Assembly: GCF_007858285.1 (NCBI RefSeq)
Contig: NZ_VFIL01000005.1
Span: 1 to 64,000 of the forward strand
Source: Pseudomonas brenneri
GTDB taxonomy: Bacteria > Pseudomonadota > Gammaproteobacteria > Pseudomonadales > Pseudomonadaceae
Direction: 5' to 3'
Length of the DNA stretch: 64,000 bases
Positions 56,295 to 64,000 of this stretch are shown piece by piece. Below the pieces are notes generated by a model that saw only the letters and a program-made list of their open reading frames with translations, was not told the DNA's origin and made no database searches. Every line of letters starts with the position of its first letter. Positions within the stretch are counted from its first letter, which is position 1. The position numbers and the translations under genes are program-made.

Positions 56295-57506
56295 TTACTC
56301 CGCGCTTGCCGCGCCTGAAAACAGCGGCAGCGTTATCAATGCACAGGTGCCGCGCCCCACACGGGAACGCAACTGCAATTCTCCCTGATGCGCACGGGCC
56401 ACTGCCTTGACCACGGTCAGCCCCAGGCCGGTCCCGTTGGTTTTGGTGGTAAAGAAGGGTTCACCCAGGCGCTGCAACACCAGCGGATCAATCCCGCTAC
56501 CGCTGTCGCTGATGCACAGGCGCAGGGTTTGCTCGCGGCTGTACAGGTGCACTTTGAGGCGCGCTGCCGGGCCGCTGGCCTGGCTGGCGTTTTCGATCAG
56601 GTTGAGCAGCGCGCCCACCAGGGTGTCGCGATTGCACAGCAACTCGCCCCAGTGGCTGTCGCACTGCCAGCGCACCGAGGCTTCCTGGACATGGGTGGCG
56701 GCGGCGGCCTGCAACGACTGCATCAAGGCAGCGGGCGTGACGCGATCAGTCAGCGGCAACTCGCCCCGGGCGAACACCAGCATGTCGCGCACCTGGTGCT
56801 CCAGCTCATGCAGGCGCTCCTTGAGGCGCCCGGCGAAACGCTGATGGGTGGCGGCCGGCAATTGCTCATCAGTCAAATGACTGGCGTAGATCAACGCGGC
56901 CGACAACGGCGTACGAATCTGATGCGCCAGAGAAGCGACCATCCGCCCCAGGGACGACAGGCGCTCATGACGCGCCAATTGGTCCTGCAGGTGACGGGTT
57001 TCTGTCAGGTCGTTGAGCAGCACCAGTTGGCCGGGCTCAGCGTCCAGGGAGCGAGTGGCGATGGACAGGCGGCGCCCATCCTTGAGGGAGATTTCATGGC
57101 CGTCGTCTTCACGAGGGGCAAAGCAGCGGGTGATGACATGGCGCCACAGCTCGCCTTCCAGCGGCAGGCCCAGCAGGTCGCAGGCCGCGGGGTTGGCTTC
57201 GCGCACGCGGCCCTGGTCGTCAATCACGATCACGCCACCGGGCAGCAGGTCGAGCAGGTTTTGCAGACGGTTGGCCAGGCGTTCTTTCTCGGCCAGTTCT
57301 TCCATGCGCTGGGCACTGACCACCGCCAACTCGCCCTTGAGCTCCGAAACCCGGGCTTCCAGCAGACTGTAGGAGTCAGTCAACTGGCTGGACATCTGGC
57401 TGAACAGCGAAAACGCCTGCTCAAGCCCTTGCCGGCTGATCTGCTCTACGGACGGGACAAGTCCCTGGGTGTCGGGGACTGAAGAAAGTTGGGCGGCGTG
57501 GGGCAT
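56295..57506 (-). CDS. fleS: FleS, sensor histidine kinase
   Basis: A 403-residue soluble kinase: N-terminal coiled coil, PAS domain (LLPGGVIVIDDQGRVREANPAACDLLG around residues 90-120), HisKA with phospho-His in SLAHQIRTPL and HATPase with NGTGLGLTVVK. It has no membrane span, so it senses a cytosolic assembly cue. Partner of FleR. Confidence 0.95.
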   Translation of the reverse strand: MPHAAQLSSVPDTQGLVPSVEQISRQGLEQAFSLFSQMSSQLTDSYSLLEARVSELKGELAVVSAQRMEELAEKERLANRLQNLLDLLPGGVIVIDDQGRVREANPAACDLLGLPLEGELWRHVITRCFAPREDDGHEISLKDGRRLSIATRSLDAEPGQLVLLNDLTETRHLQDQLARHERLSSLGRMVASLAHQIRTPLSAALIYASHLTDEQLPAATHQRFAGRLKERLHELEHQVRDMLVFARGELPLTDRVTPAALMQSLQAAAATHVQEASVRWQCDSHWGELLCNRDTLVGALLNLIENASQASGPAARLKVHLYSREQTLRLCISDSGSGIDPLVLQRLGEPFFTTKTNGTGLGLTVVKAVARAHQGELQLRSRVGRGTCALITLPLFSGAASAE

Positions 57507-57559
57507 CGTGCTCTCTCGCTTGGCTGACCGTCAGTTAAACGGAACGTTGCGAGTGCTGT

Positions 57560-57575
57560 AGCAATACCCGTGCCG
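57560..57575 (-). promoter_or_regulatory. Sigma-54 promoter of fleSR
   Basis: Minus strand CGGCACGGGTATTGCT fits the sigma-54 consensus with GG-N10-GC, 54 bases before the fleS start. FleQ is the expected activator. Confidence 0.85.
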
Positions 57576-57601
57576 AAAAAAAACCGCTGATTAATCAGCG
57601 G
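57576..57601 (-). terminator. Intrinsic terminator of fleQ
   Basis: Perfect palindrome CCGCTGATTAATCAGCGG followed by eight T residues on the minus strand, 16 bases after the fleQ stop. The last T directly touches the -24 element of the fleSR promoter. Confidence 0.92.
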
Positions 57602-57616
57602 CTTGGAAAACAGGCG

Positions 57617-59092
57617 TCAATCCTCCGCCTGTTCATCCCCTTCACGACGGCTCATGCCGTACTTGCGCATCTTCTCCACCAGCGTGGTGCGGCGGATGCG
57701 CAGGCGCTCGGCGGCGCGGGCAACGATGCCATTGGCGTCGTCCAGCGCCTGCTGGATCAGCCCTTGTTCCAGGCTGCCGAGGTAGTCCTTCAAGTCCAGG
57801 CCTTCGGGCGGCAACATGGCGTTGGCACCGAAGTCCGGGGTGTGGCCGTTGATCGCCACGCGCTCTTCCAGATCGCTGCGCAGGCTGTCCACCAATTGCT
57901 CGTCTTCGTCGTCGACGTAGCGGAATTTCTTCGGCAACTCGACCACGCCGATCACCCCGTACGGATGCATGATCGCCATGCGCTCCACCAGGTTGGCCAG
58001 CTCGCGTACGTTGCCCGGCCAGCCGTGGCGGCACAGGGACATGATCGCGGCAGAGTTGAAACGGATCGAGCCGCGCTTTTCGTGTTCCATGCGCGAAATC
58101 AGTTCGTTCATCAGCAACGGGATGTCTTCCACACGCTCGCGCAGCGGAGCCATCTCGATAGGGAATACGTTGAGGCGGTAGTACAGGTCTTCGCGGAAGC
58201 TGCCGACCTCGATCATGCTTTCGAGGTTCTTGTGCGTGGCCGCGATGATGCGCACGTCGACGCTCTGGGTCTTGTTGCTGCCCACGCGCTCGAAGGTACG
58301 CTCCTGCAACACACGCAGCAGCTTGACCTGCATCGGCAGCGGCATATCGCCGATTTCGTCGAGGAACAGGGTGCCGCCATTGGCCAGCTCAAAACGCCCG
58401 GCACGGCTGGTGATCGCCCCGGTAAAGGCGCCCTTCTCGTGGCCGAACAATTCGCTTTCGAGCAGCTCTGCAGGGATTGCCCCGCAGTTGACCGGCACGA
58501 AAGGTCCGTCACGGCGCTTGGAATGGTAATGCAGGTTACGCGCGACCACTTCCTTGCCGGTGCCGGACTCGCCGAGGATCAGCACGCTGGCGTCGGTATC
58601 GGCCACTTGCTGCATCATCTGGCGCACGTGCTGGATCGCACGGCTGGTGCCGACCAGGCTGCGGAACAGGTTGGGTTCGCGGTGACGGCCACGCTCGCGG
58701 GCCTGGTCGTACATCTCGCGATAGACCTGGGCACGGTGCAGGGAGTCGAGCAATTTGCTGTAGCTGGGGGGCATTTCCAGGGTGGAAAGCACTCGGCGGC
58801 GCTGGTCTTCCGGCAAGTCCACGGAAGAAATATCGCCCATTAGCAACACGGGAAGGAACTCATCCCAGGTTGAGAGTGTCTTTAACAGGCCTAGAACTGC
58901 GCCAGGAGCGTTTACCGTCCCGATCAGCACACAGATGACTTCACGGCTCGATGACAAAGAGCTGACCGCCTGCTGCCAATCGTGGCTGCCGCAGGGCAAA
59001 TTTTCTTCGCCAAGAAAATTCAAAATCACCGCCAGGTCGCGGCGGCGAACGCTATCGTCATCGATTAGCAGAATTTTGGTTTCACGCCACAT
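57617..59092 (-). CDS. fleQ: FleQ, master flagellar regulator
   Basis: A 491-residue enhancer-binding protein: an atypical receiver-like domain ([18 protein letters not shown]), AAA+ with Walker A GESGTGKE and GAFTGA loop, and C-terminal helix-turn-helix ([21 protein letters not shown]). It starts the flagellar cascade with sigma-54 and in Pseudomonas switches to repress/activate exopolysaccharide genes upon c-di-GMP binding; FleN modulates it. Confidence 0.96.
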   Translation of the reverse strand: MWRETKILLIDDDSVRRRDLAVILNFLGEENLPCGSHDWQQAVSSLSSSREVICVLIGTVNAPGAVLGLLKTLSTWDEFLPVLLMGDISSVDLPEDQRRRVLSTLEMPPSYSKLLDSLHRAQVYREMYDQARERGRHREPNLFRSLVGTSRAIQHVRQMMQQVADTDASVLILGESGTGKEVVARNLHYHSKRRDGPFVPVNCGAIPAELLESELFGHEKGAFTGAITSRAGRFELANGGTLFLDEIGDMPLPMQVKLLRVLQERTFERVGSNKTQSVDVRIIAATHKNLESMIEVGSFREDLYYRLNVFPIEMAPLRERVEDIPLLMNELISRMEHEKRGSIRFNSAAIMSLCRHGWPGNVRELANLVERMAIMHPYGVIGVVELPKKFRYVDDEDEQLVDSLRSDLEERVAINGHTPDFGANAMLPPEGLDLKDYLGSLEQGLIQQALDDANGIVARAAERLRIRRTTLVEKMRKYGMSRREGDEQAED

Positions 59093-59265
59093 GCAATAGC
59101 AACTTCCCTAGTAAAACTCTAATGCCCTCGAATCGGGGCAATCTAGATTGCTGTAGGCATTTTCTGCGCTACGGCCATCTGACGTCTGAAAATAGCACTA
59201 GTTAAGTCAAAAAAGACTGCACAGTCAAATTTATGACGCGCTATGTTCGGATTAACTGAGCCAGA

Positions 59266-59562
59266 TCAGCCGAACAGATGGTAAACCTTTGACGCATTTT
59301 TCGCTTGGTTGATCTGCGACATCTCTTCAAAAATCGCCTGACGCTCGCCGGTCGTCACCTCAAGCAGCTGCTGGTAGACCACCAACAGGCTCTCCAGCTT
59401 CTCGCGCAGCGCGCCCTCGTCCACCGGCGCTTCACTGAGCACCTCGTCGATGCAGGCACGGCAGCCCATGTCCAATTCGCCGATAGCATCCCAATTGCGT
59501 TCTGCCAGCGCGCCGATCAAGGCGTCGCGGGTTTCGTCAATCCGTTGCAGTGCGTGGCTCAT
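59266..59562 (-). CDS. fliT: FliT/FleP-like flagellar chaperone
   Basis: A 98-residue helical protein (ALQRIDETRDALIGALAERNWDAIGELD ... TTGERQAIFEEMSQINQAKNASKVY) of FliT type, located between fliS and fleQ where P. aeruginosa has fleP. A chaperone role for FliD is inferred. The ATG at 59562 has GAGGAA upstream; the longer frame overlaps fliS. Confidence 0.82.
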   Translation of the reverse strand: MSHALQRIDETRDALIGALAERNWDAIGELDMGCRACIDEVLSEAPVDEGALREKLESLLVVYQQLLEVTTGERQAIFEEMSQINQAKNASKVYHLFG

Positions 59563-59587
59563 GCTGTGTTCCTCAAGGCCGGCGGCC

Positions 59588-59977
59588 TTATTGTGGCGCG
59601 ATGGCATCCCAGCCACTTTTGACGGTAATCAGCAAACGCGCGACTTCGTCGATCATGTCGGCATCGTTGACGCCATTGGCCTCAACCAGACGGTTACTCA
59701 TGTACTCGTACAACGCATCGAGTTGTTGAACTGCCGCTGGATCCTCGGCTTTTTCCGGCTCCAGGCCATCGCGCAGACCGGAGATGATCTCAATCGCCTT
59801 GCCCAGCATCAGGCCCTTCTGGGCAATATCGCCACGGCTCAATGCGCCCTTGGCCTGGGCCATGCGATCGAGACCACCTTCCATCAGCATCTGCACCAGA
59901 CGGTGCGGGCTGGCTTCGGAGATCTGGGCGTGGGAATTGACCTTCTGGTATTGGCGAAGGGCTCTCATTGGGTTCAT
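59588..59977 (-). CDS. fliS: FliS, flagellin export chaperone
   Basis: A 129-residue helical chaperone (ALRQYQKVNSHAQISEASPHRLVQMLMEGGLDRMAQAKGAL). It binds the C-terminus of flagellin to prevent premature polymerisation. GAGG sits 8 bases upstream of the ATG. The 128-base gap to fliD holds a 10-bp hairpin (59998-60037). Confidence 0.95.
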   Translation of the reverse strand: MNPMRALRQYQKVNSHAQISEASPHRLVQMLMEGGLDRMAQAKGALSRGDIAQKGLMLGKAIEIISGLRDGLEPEKAEDPAAVQQLDALYEYMSNRLVEANGVNDADMIDEVARLLITVKSGWDAIAPQ

Positions 59978-59997
59978 GTTGCTACCTCGTTACAGGC

Positions 59998-60037
59998 CAC
60001 AGTCGAATAGATTTGCTTAACCAGTTTTTCGACTGTG
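59998..60037. repeat. Hairpin in the fliD-fliS gap
   Basis: Perfect 10-bp arms CACAGTCGAA (59998-60007) and TTCGACTGTG (60028-60037) with a 20-base loop, 21 bases before the fliS start codon. No T-tract follows, so it is more likely an RNA structure or protein site than a terminator. Confidence 0.6.
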
Positions 60038-60105
60038 CCGAGAAAAACTTTAATCCCTTACCCGCTGCCCGGGCCCTTTTTCAGGGCCTGCGGGCGCACC
60101 ATCCA

Positions 60106-61470
60106 TCAGTTCGACTTAGGATTGTTCAGCGAGTTGAGGGTGGTCAGGATACTGGAGCTGCTGGCGTTGATCTGCGCGATCATGGTGTCCATGGCGGTGT
60201 ACTTGGCCGACAGGGATTTTTGCAGGGCTTCCATGCGGCGATCCAGATCAGCCTTCTCGGTGGTCAGGTCGGTCAGCTTGGTGTTGAGATCCGTCGCACG
60301 GGTCGCCAAGGTGCCGGAGGAGCCGACGTAGCTGCTGGTCGCCTTGTTCATCCGCGTGATCAAACCGGTATCGCCAGTGAACAGCTTGGCGATATCCCCT
60401 GCGCCCTTGACCACAGCCTTGTCCCACGCCTTGTCTTCCAGGCTCAGCAGGCCGGTTTTCTGGTCCGTGGTGATACCCATCTGGGCCAGGCTGGTCATGC
60501 TGCCCGCACCCTTGCCGTTGACCAGCTCGGAACGCAGGCTGGAGACCAACTGGCGCATCGACGCATCGCCAGTCAGGGCGCCAGCGGTGGTGGTCGAGGC
60601 ATCGCCGGTGGCGGTGACCTTGGTCTGGGTGTTGATGGCGGTCATCAACGTGTTATAGGCGGTGACGAACGACTGCACCGAGGTCTTCAGGGTGTCAGTG
60701 TTGCTGGCGACGGTCAGCGTGACCTTCTTGGTCAGGTCGCCATCCAGCAGATCCAGGGTCACGCCGCTGATCGCGGAGGTGATCTTGTTGCTGGTGGACT
60801 CCATCTCAATGCCGTCGATGGAGTATTTGGCGTTCACCGGCGCCGTGCCCTTGTCATAACCGACCGCCAGTTCCGAATTACCACTCAAGGTGATGTCGGT
60901 ACCTACACCACTGTTACTGGAGGTCAGGACCAAGCGTCCGCCATTGGAGTCACTCAGTACGTTGGCGCTGATGCCCTGGGCCGAGAGCTGGGTATTGATG
61001 GATTCGCGAACCTCCTGCAGGGTCGCGCCACCCGGCACCAATACATCGTAGCTTTTACCCGACTGGGTAATCGTCAGCGTTTGGGTTTCATCGCTGGCGT
61101 TGGCTTTGCCCGAGGCACCACCTTCGATAACTTTGCTGGAGACCTTCGACGAGGTCGCCAGATTATCGACCTTGAGGATGTACTTGCCGGGGGCTGCGCC
61201 ATCACCCAGGGTGACCTTGGCGTTCTTTTCTTCGGAGGTCGTGGCCGCCAGGCCATTGAAGGCGGCCTGGTTGTTCAACTTGGTGATTGCCGCCTGGTAG
61301 GCTTCCAGCGCCGTTTTCACAGAGCCCACGGCCGACAGCTTGACGGTGGCGTCTTTCTGCTGGGCAGTGATCTGCGCGTCTTTGGGCGCCCTTTCGGCCC
61401 CCACCAACGCCTTGACGATCGCTTGGGTGTCGTAGCCCGAACCTGGGCCGGAAATCGTTGAACTAGCCAT
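60106..61470 (-). CDS. fliD: FliD, flagellar filament cap
   Basis: A 454-residue capping protein: N-terminal D0 helix (GPGSGYDTQAIVKALVGAERAPKDAQI), a central flagellin-IN-type module (around residues 120-200) and C-terminal coiled coil (TDLNTKLTDLTTEKADLDRRMEALQKSL). Its size places it with short B-type-like FliD proteins. It is the adhesin that binds mucin in P. aeruginosa. Confidence 0.95.
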   Translation of the reverse strand: MASSTISGPGSGYDTQAIVKALVGAERAPKDAQITAQQKDATVKLSAVGSVKTALEAYQAAITKLNNQAAFNGLAATTSEEKNAKVTLGDGAAPGKYILKVDNLATSSKVSSKVIEGGASGKANASDETQTLTITQSGKSYDVLVPGGATLQEVRESINTQLSAQGISANVLSDSNGGRLVLTSSNSGVGTDITLSGNSELAVGYDKGTAPVNAKYSIDGIEMESTSNKITSAISGVTLDLLDGDLTKKVTLTVASNTDTLKTSVQSFVTAYNTLMTAINTQTKVTATGDASTTTAGALTGDASMRQLVSSLRSELVNGKGAGSMTSLAQMGITTDQKTGLLSLEDKAWDKAVVKGAGDIAKLFTGDTGLITRMNKATSSYVGSSGTLATRATDLNTKLTDLTTEKADLDRRMEALQKSLSAKYTAMDTMIAQINASSSSILTTLNSLNNPKSN

Positions 61471-61535
61471 TTGCTACTCTCCTTGTCCTGCGGTTGCCGC
61501 TTTTTTGGCGTACGAACGCCCAAGCAGCAATCAGA

Positions 61536-61551
61536 AACATGTTTCGTGCCA
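61536..61551 (-). promoter_or_regulatory. Possible sigma-54 promoter of fliD
   Basis: Minus strand TGGCACGAAACATGTT has a perfect -24 (TGGCAC) but the -12 reads ATGT instead of TTGC. It lies 66 bases before the fliD start and right after the flaG stop. Confidence 0.4.
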
Positions 61552-61553
61552 AC

Positions 61554-61901
61554 TCAAGCCTTTGTATCAAACAACAGGCTGCTGGCATCGCTCAGGTTCT
61601 GCGCCAACTTCAGCGCAGTCTCCGATGGAATTTGTCGAATCACTTCGCCGCTATCGGTAGCGATCACCTTGACCACCACTTTGCCGGTGGAGTCATCGAT
61701 GGAAAAATCCAGGTTGCGCTGTGAAGCCTGCACAAACTCACGCATATCGGTGACAGCTTTTTCCAGTGCCACGCGCTGTGGTTCCTCGGCGGACTCGCTA
61801 TCGGTCTGCGCGACAGGCGGTTTGGCCTGTGTCGTCGCAGCGCCAGGAGCCTGGGTGGTAGCAGCCGGGTAAGACGCGTTCAGCTTGATGCTCATGTCCA
61901 T
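61554..61901 (-). CDS. flaG: FlaG, flagellar filament-length related protein
   Basis: A 115-residue FlaG-family protein (VTDMREFVQASQRNLDFSIDDSTGKVVVKVIATDSGEVIRQIPSETAL) linked to filament length in Pseudomonas. GGAGG lies 7 bases before the ATG (a second ATG follows two codons later). It sits only 18 bases beyond the fliC terminator, so it depends on read-through unless a promoter lies within fliC. Confidence 0.92.
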   Translation of the reverse strand: MDMSIKLNASYPAATTQAPGAATTQAKPPVAQTDSESAEEPQRVALEKAVTDMREFVQASQRNLDFSIDDSTGKVVVKVIATDSGEVIRQIPSETALKLAQNLSDASSLLFDTKA

Positions 61902-61919
61902 GTCATCACCTCCAAACTG

Positions 61920-61951
61920 AAAAAACGGAAGGGCACGTTAGCACCCCCCCG
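61920..61951 (-). terminator. Intrinsic terminator of fliC
   Basis: On the minus strand CGGGGGGGTGC-TAAC-GTGCCCTTCCG forms an 11-bp stem (with G-U pairs) followed by TTTTTT, 21 bases after the fliC stop. Confidence 0.85.
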
Positions 61952-61972
61952 TTGATTAACCGCTAGCCGATA

Positions 61973-63688
61973 TTACTGAAGCAGCTTCAGTACAGCGGAT
62001 GGCAGTTGGTTGGCCTGGGACAGGATCGCAGTGGACGCCTGTTGCAGGGTTTGTTGCTTGGTCAGTTCAGCGGCTTCGGCAGCGAAGTCAGCGTCTTCTA
62101 CGCGGCCTTTGGCGGCCGAGGAGTTCTGCGAAATGCTCTGCAGGTTGGCCACGGTGCTGGCGAAACGGTTTTGCACCGCACCCAGCTGCGAACGCTGGCT
62201 GTCGATCTGCTGCATGGCGTCGTCCAGGGCCTGGATGGCTTGCTGGGACGAAGCGGCAGACAGGATGCTCAGGTCGGAAACGCTGGTTTCCATAGTGATC
62301 GCAGTTTTGGTGCCGGCGTTGGCTACAGCAGTCAGACCCAGGGCAGCCAGGCCAGTACCGGCGCTGCCGTCCTTGATGGTGATGTCTTTGTCAGCGAACA
62401 GATTCAGGGTACCGTCAGCATTCTTGCTAGCTTGAACACCGGTGCTGGCACTGTTGATCGAAGCTACGATTGCGTCAGCGGTATCACCCTTCTTGAACTT
62501 GACTTCAACGCCGTTCACATCAATGGAGGTATCAGCAGTCAGCTTGGCCTGGGAAGTACCTGCCGACAGACCCAGTTGCGACAACGAACCAGATGCAGTG
62601 TTAGCCAGCTTGATATCTGCACCGCCACCCGAAGTAACTTTAACGCGACCGTCAGTGAAAGTTGCAGTGGCACCAGCACCGGCTGCGGTTGCAATATCTG
62701 TCAGCACGTCGGTCATGGTGTCAGCACCAGCCCAGGTTACTGCTGTACCGTTAACAGAGATCGAACCGGTAACACCCATAGCGCTAGCTGCTGTTGGAGC
62801 CGCTGCTGTGGTAGTACCCGGAGCGCCGAGACCAAGCTTAGCCAGGCCGTCAGTAGCACCACCTACAGCGGAGGCGCCAAGAACGATATCGCTCTTGGAG
62901 GTCAGGGTCACGATACCAGCAGCAGTAGTAGTCGCACTAACACCGGTCTGAGCAGTTTTAGCGTTGATAGCTGCAGCTGCAGCAGTACCGGCAGGACCAC
63001 CAGCAGCAGCGACGCCCAGAGCGATTTCTACGCCGTTAACGGTGAACGCATCTGTAGCAACTGTAGCTGTTGCTGCTGCACCAGTTTTAACCGCCTTTTC
63101 ACCCAGTGCAGAACCAGTCGCAGTGGCCGCCAGACCAGTCATAGCTGTGCCATCTACAGCGGCCTCTTTGAAGTTACCCTTCAGAGCAGTCGAGCTGATA
63201 TCAGTCATGCCGAACGAAATAGTTTCGTTGGCGTTGGCGCCGATCTGGAACGCTACGTTGTTGAACGAACCGTCCAGCAGGTTACGACCACCGAAGGTGG
63301 TGGTAGAGGCGATACGGTTCAGCTCGCCAACTTTAGCGGTGAATTCTTGTTGCAGGGAAACACGGTCAGCGTCGCTTTTATCACCGTTGGCCGCTTGCAG
63401 GGCGAGTTCACGCAGACGCTGCAGGGTGTTGGTGGATTCTTGCATCGCGCCTTCAGCAGTCTGGGCAATCGACACGCCGTTGTTGGCGTTGGAGATTGCA
63501 ACGTTCAGGCCTTTGACCTGGTTGTTCAGACGGTTGGCGATCTGCATGCCAGCGGCGTCGTCTTTGGCGCTGTTGATTTTCAGGCCGGAAGACAGACGGT
63601 TCATCGACTGGCTCAAAGCGTCGGATGCTTTGTTCAGGTTCTTCTGGACGCCCAGGGAAGTAATGTTGGTGTTTACGGACATTGCCAT
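61973..63688 (-). CDS. fliC: FliC, flagellin with three flagellin-IN modules
   Basis: A 571-residue flagellin. Residues 1-165 and 465-571 form the conserved D0/D1 coiled coils; the flg22-type epitope is at 31-51 and the TLR5-type [13 protein letters not shown] at 89-101. The surface region 165-465 has three successive flagellin-IN-like modules (about 215-288, 307-375 and 386-453), each with a VNG start and an LG-type end. GAGGA is 8 bases before the first ATG. Its central codons use more A/T-ending Ala and Thr codons than its ends. Expressed from a sigma-28 promoter. Confidence 0.96.
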   Translation of the reverse strand: MAMSVNTNITSLGVQKNLNKASDALSQSMNRLSSGLKINSAKDDAAGMQIANRLNNQVKGLNVAISNANNGVSIAQTAEGAMQESTNTLQRLRELALQAANGDKSDADRVSLQQEFTAKVGELNRIASTTTFGGRNLLDGSFNNVAFQIGANANETISFGMTDISSTALKGNFKEAAVDGTAMTGLAATATGSALGEKAVKTGAAATATVATDAFTVNGVEIALGVAAAGGPAGTAAAAAINAKTAQTGVSATTTAAGIVTLTSKSDIVLGASAVGGATDGLAKLGLGAPGTTTAAAPTAASAMGVTGSISVNGTAVTWAGADTMTDVLTDIATAAGAGATATFTDGRVKVTSGGGADIKLANTASGSLSQLGLSAGTSQAKLTADTSIDVNGVEVKFKKGDTADAIVASINSASTGVQASKNADGTLNLFADKDITIKDGSAGTGLAALGLTAVANAGTKTAITMETSVSDLSILSAASSQQAIQALDDAMQQIDSQRSQLGAVQNRFASTVANLQSISQNSSAAKGRVEDADFAAEAAELTKQQTLQQASTAILSQANQLPSAVLKLLQ

Positions 63689-63768
63689 GACGAAATCCTC
63701 GTGAGTTGGATACTGCGGCTTCCGGCCCTGGCAACCGCCGGGTGTGGCCTAGAGAACCTTCGTAATAG

Positions 63769-63795
63769 TTATCGTCGTGAAAGCAGGTTGCTTGA
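63769..63795 (-). promoter_or_regulatory. Sigma-28 (FliA) promoter of fliC
   Basis: Minus strand TCAA, 15 bases, then GACGATAA; the consensus is TAAA-N15-GCCGATAA. It lies 81-107 bases before the fliC ATG. The AT-rich run just upstream (63797-63819) may act as an UP-like element. Confidence 0.85.
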
Positions 63796-63898
63796 GGATT
63801 TTTTTGAATTTTTTTACTAGCCCTGTGCCACCCCTTGTATTTCAAGACCTTATAGAAGCGCGAAATGCCAGCAATCACGGGTTAAGGACATCCTCCCT

Positions 63899-63996
63899 GT
63901 AGGAGCGAGCTTGCTCGCGAAGAACCTGAGGGCGCCGCGTGCATTCTGAATGCCCGCGTTATCGTTAACGTTTTTCGCGAGCAAGCTCGCTCCTAC
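63899..63996. repeat. REP pair upstream of fliC
   Basis: Perfect 23-base arms (63899-63921 and 63974-63996) containing GTAGGAGCGAGCTTGCTCGC. The 312 bases between fliC and the window end hold this pair and the fliC promoter; no gene was seen. Confidence 0.92.
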
Positions 63997-64000
63997 CATG

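Noticed and set aside
59243..59276. Bulged hairpin (TGTTCGG...CCGAACA) at the fliT end as terminator
   Set aside because: No T-tract follows and part of the stem lies in the coding end; it was not strong enough to list as a terminator.
1..64000. tRNA, rRNA or riboswitch genes
   Set aside because: None of the cloverleaf, rRNA or common riboswitch signatures was recognised by eye; a covariance-model search would be needed to exclude small RNAs.

Overview
This window comes from a Pseudomonas, most likely a member of the P. fluorescens group. The evidence is the high GC content, the polar-flagellum regulon organised around FleQ, FleSR, FlhF, FleN and FliA, the MotCD second stator pair, HptB-HsbR-HsbA, the ccmABCDEFGHI operon, and many REP palindromes of the GGAGCGAGCTTGCTCGC type. 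No rRNA, tRNA or CRISPR array was seen. Nearly every gene lies on the minus strand.

Layout. 1-4.0 kb is an accessory segment: a plus-strand MFS efflux-type transporter, a serralysin-like RTX metalloprotease with an unusual Pro/Thr-repeat C-terminal extension, and a hicAB toxin-antitoxin pair with a palindromic operator. 4.1-14.5 kb is a complete carbon-phosphorus lyase operon, phnCDEFGHIJKLMNP (phnO absent), read right to left from a Pho-box promoter. It has internal hairpins between phnD/phnE and phnE/phnF and a HutC-type GntR operator over the first codons of phnF. 14.8-22.2 kb holds a small lipoprotein and the cytochrome c maturation operon. 22.3-24.3 kb, on the plus strand, is a translationally coupled pair made of a FliK-like protein and a stand-alone FlhB C-terminal domain.

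24.3-63.7 kb is one very large motility and chemotaxis block. From right to left it contains fliC, flaG, fliD, fliS and fliT-like; fleQ and fleSR; fliEFGHIJ; hsbA, hsbR and hptB; fliK; fliLMNOPQR-flhB; a cold-shock gene; flhA, flhF, fleN, fliA; cheY, cheZ, cheA, cheB; motCD; ParC-like and ParP-like array-positioning genes; cheW; and a DUF2802 protein. Sigma-54 promoters can be read before fliK, fliL, fliE, fleS and flhA (fliD less certainly), and a sigma-28 promoter before fliC. This fits the known Pseudomonas cascade: FleQ, then FleSR and early genes, then basal body and hook, then FliA, then flagellin.

Most notable observations: (i) a 262-bp TA-flanked, multi-hairpin MITE-like element sits exactly in the cheZ stop codon, and removing it restores a tight cheZ-cheA junction with an intact ribosome binding site; (ii) a short acidic 'D-x-x-LL-x-x-L' helix motif occurs four times in CheA and also at the CheZ C-terminus and the FliM and FliN N-termini, suggesting a shared CheY-docking code; (iii) the metalloprotease buries the usual C-terminal secretion motif behind a hexanucleotide-repeat linker and a new tail; (iv) a second FliK/FlhB-like export-switch pair is present; (v) the phn operon carries layered control (Pho box, PhnF operator, attenuator-like hairpins).
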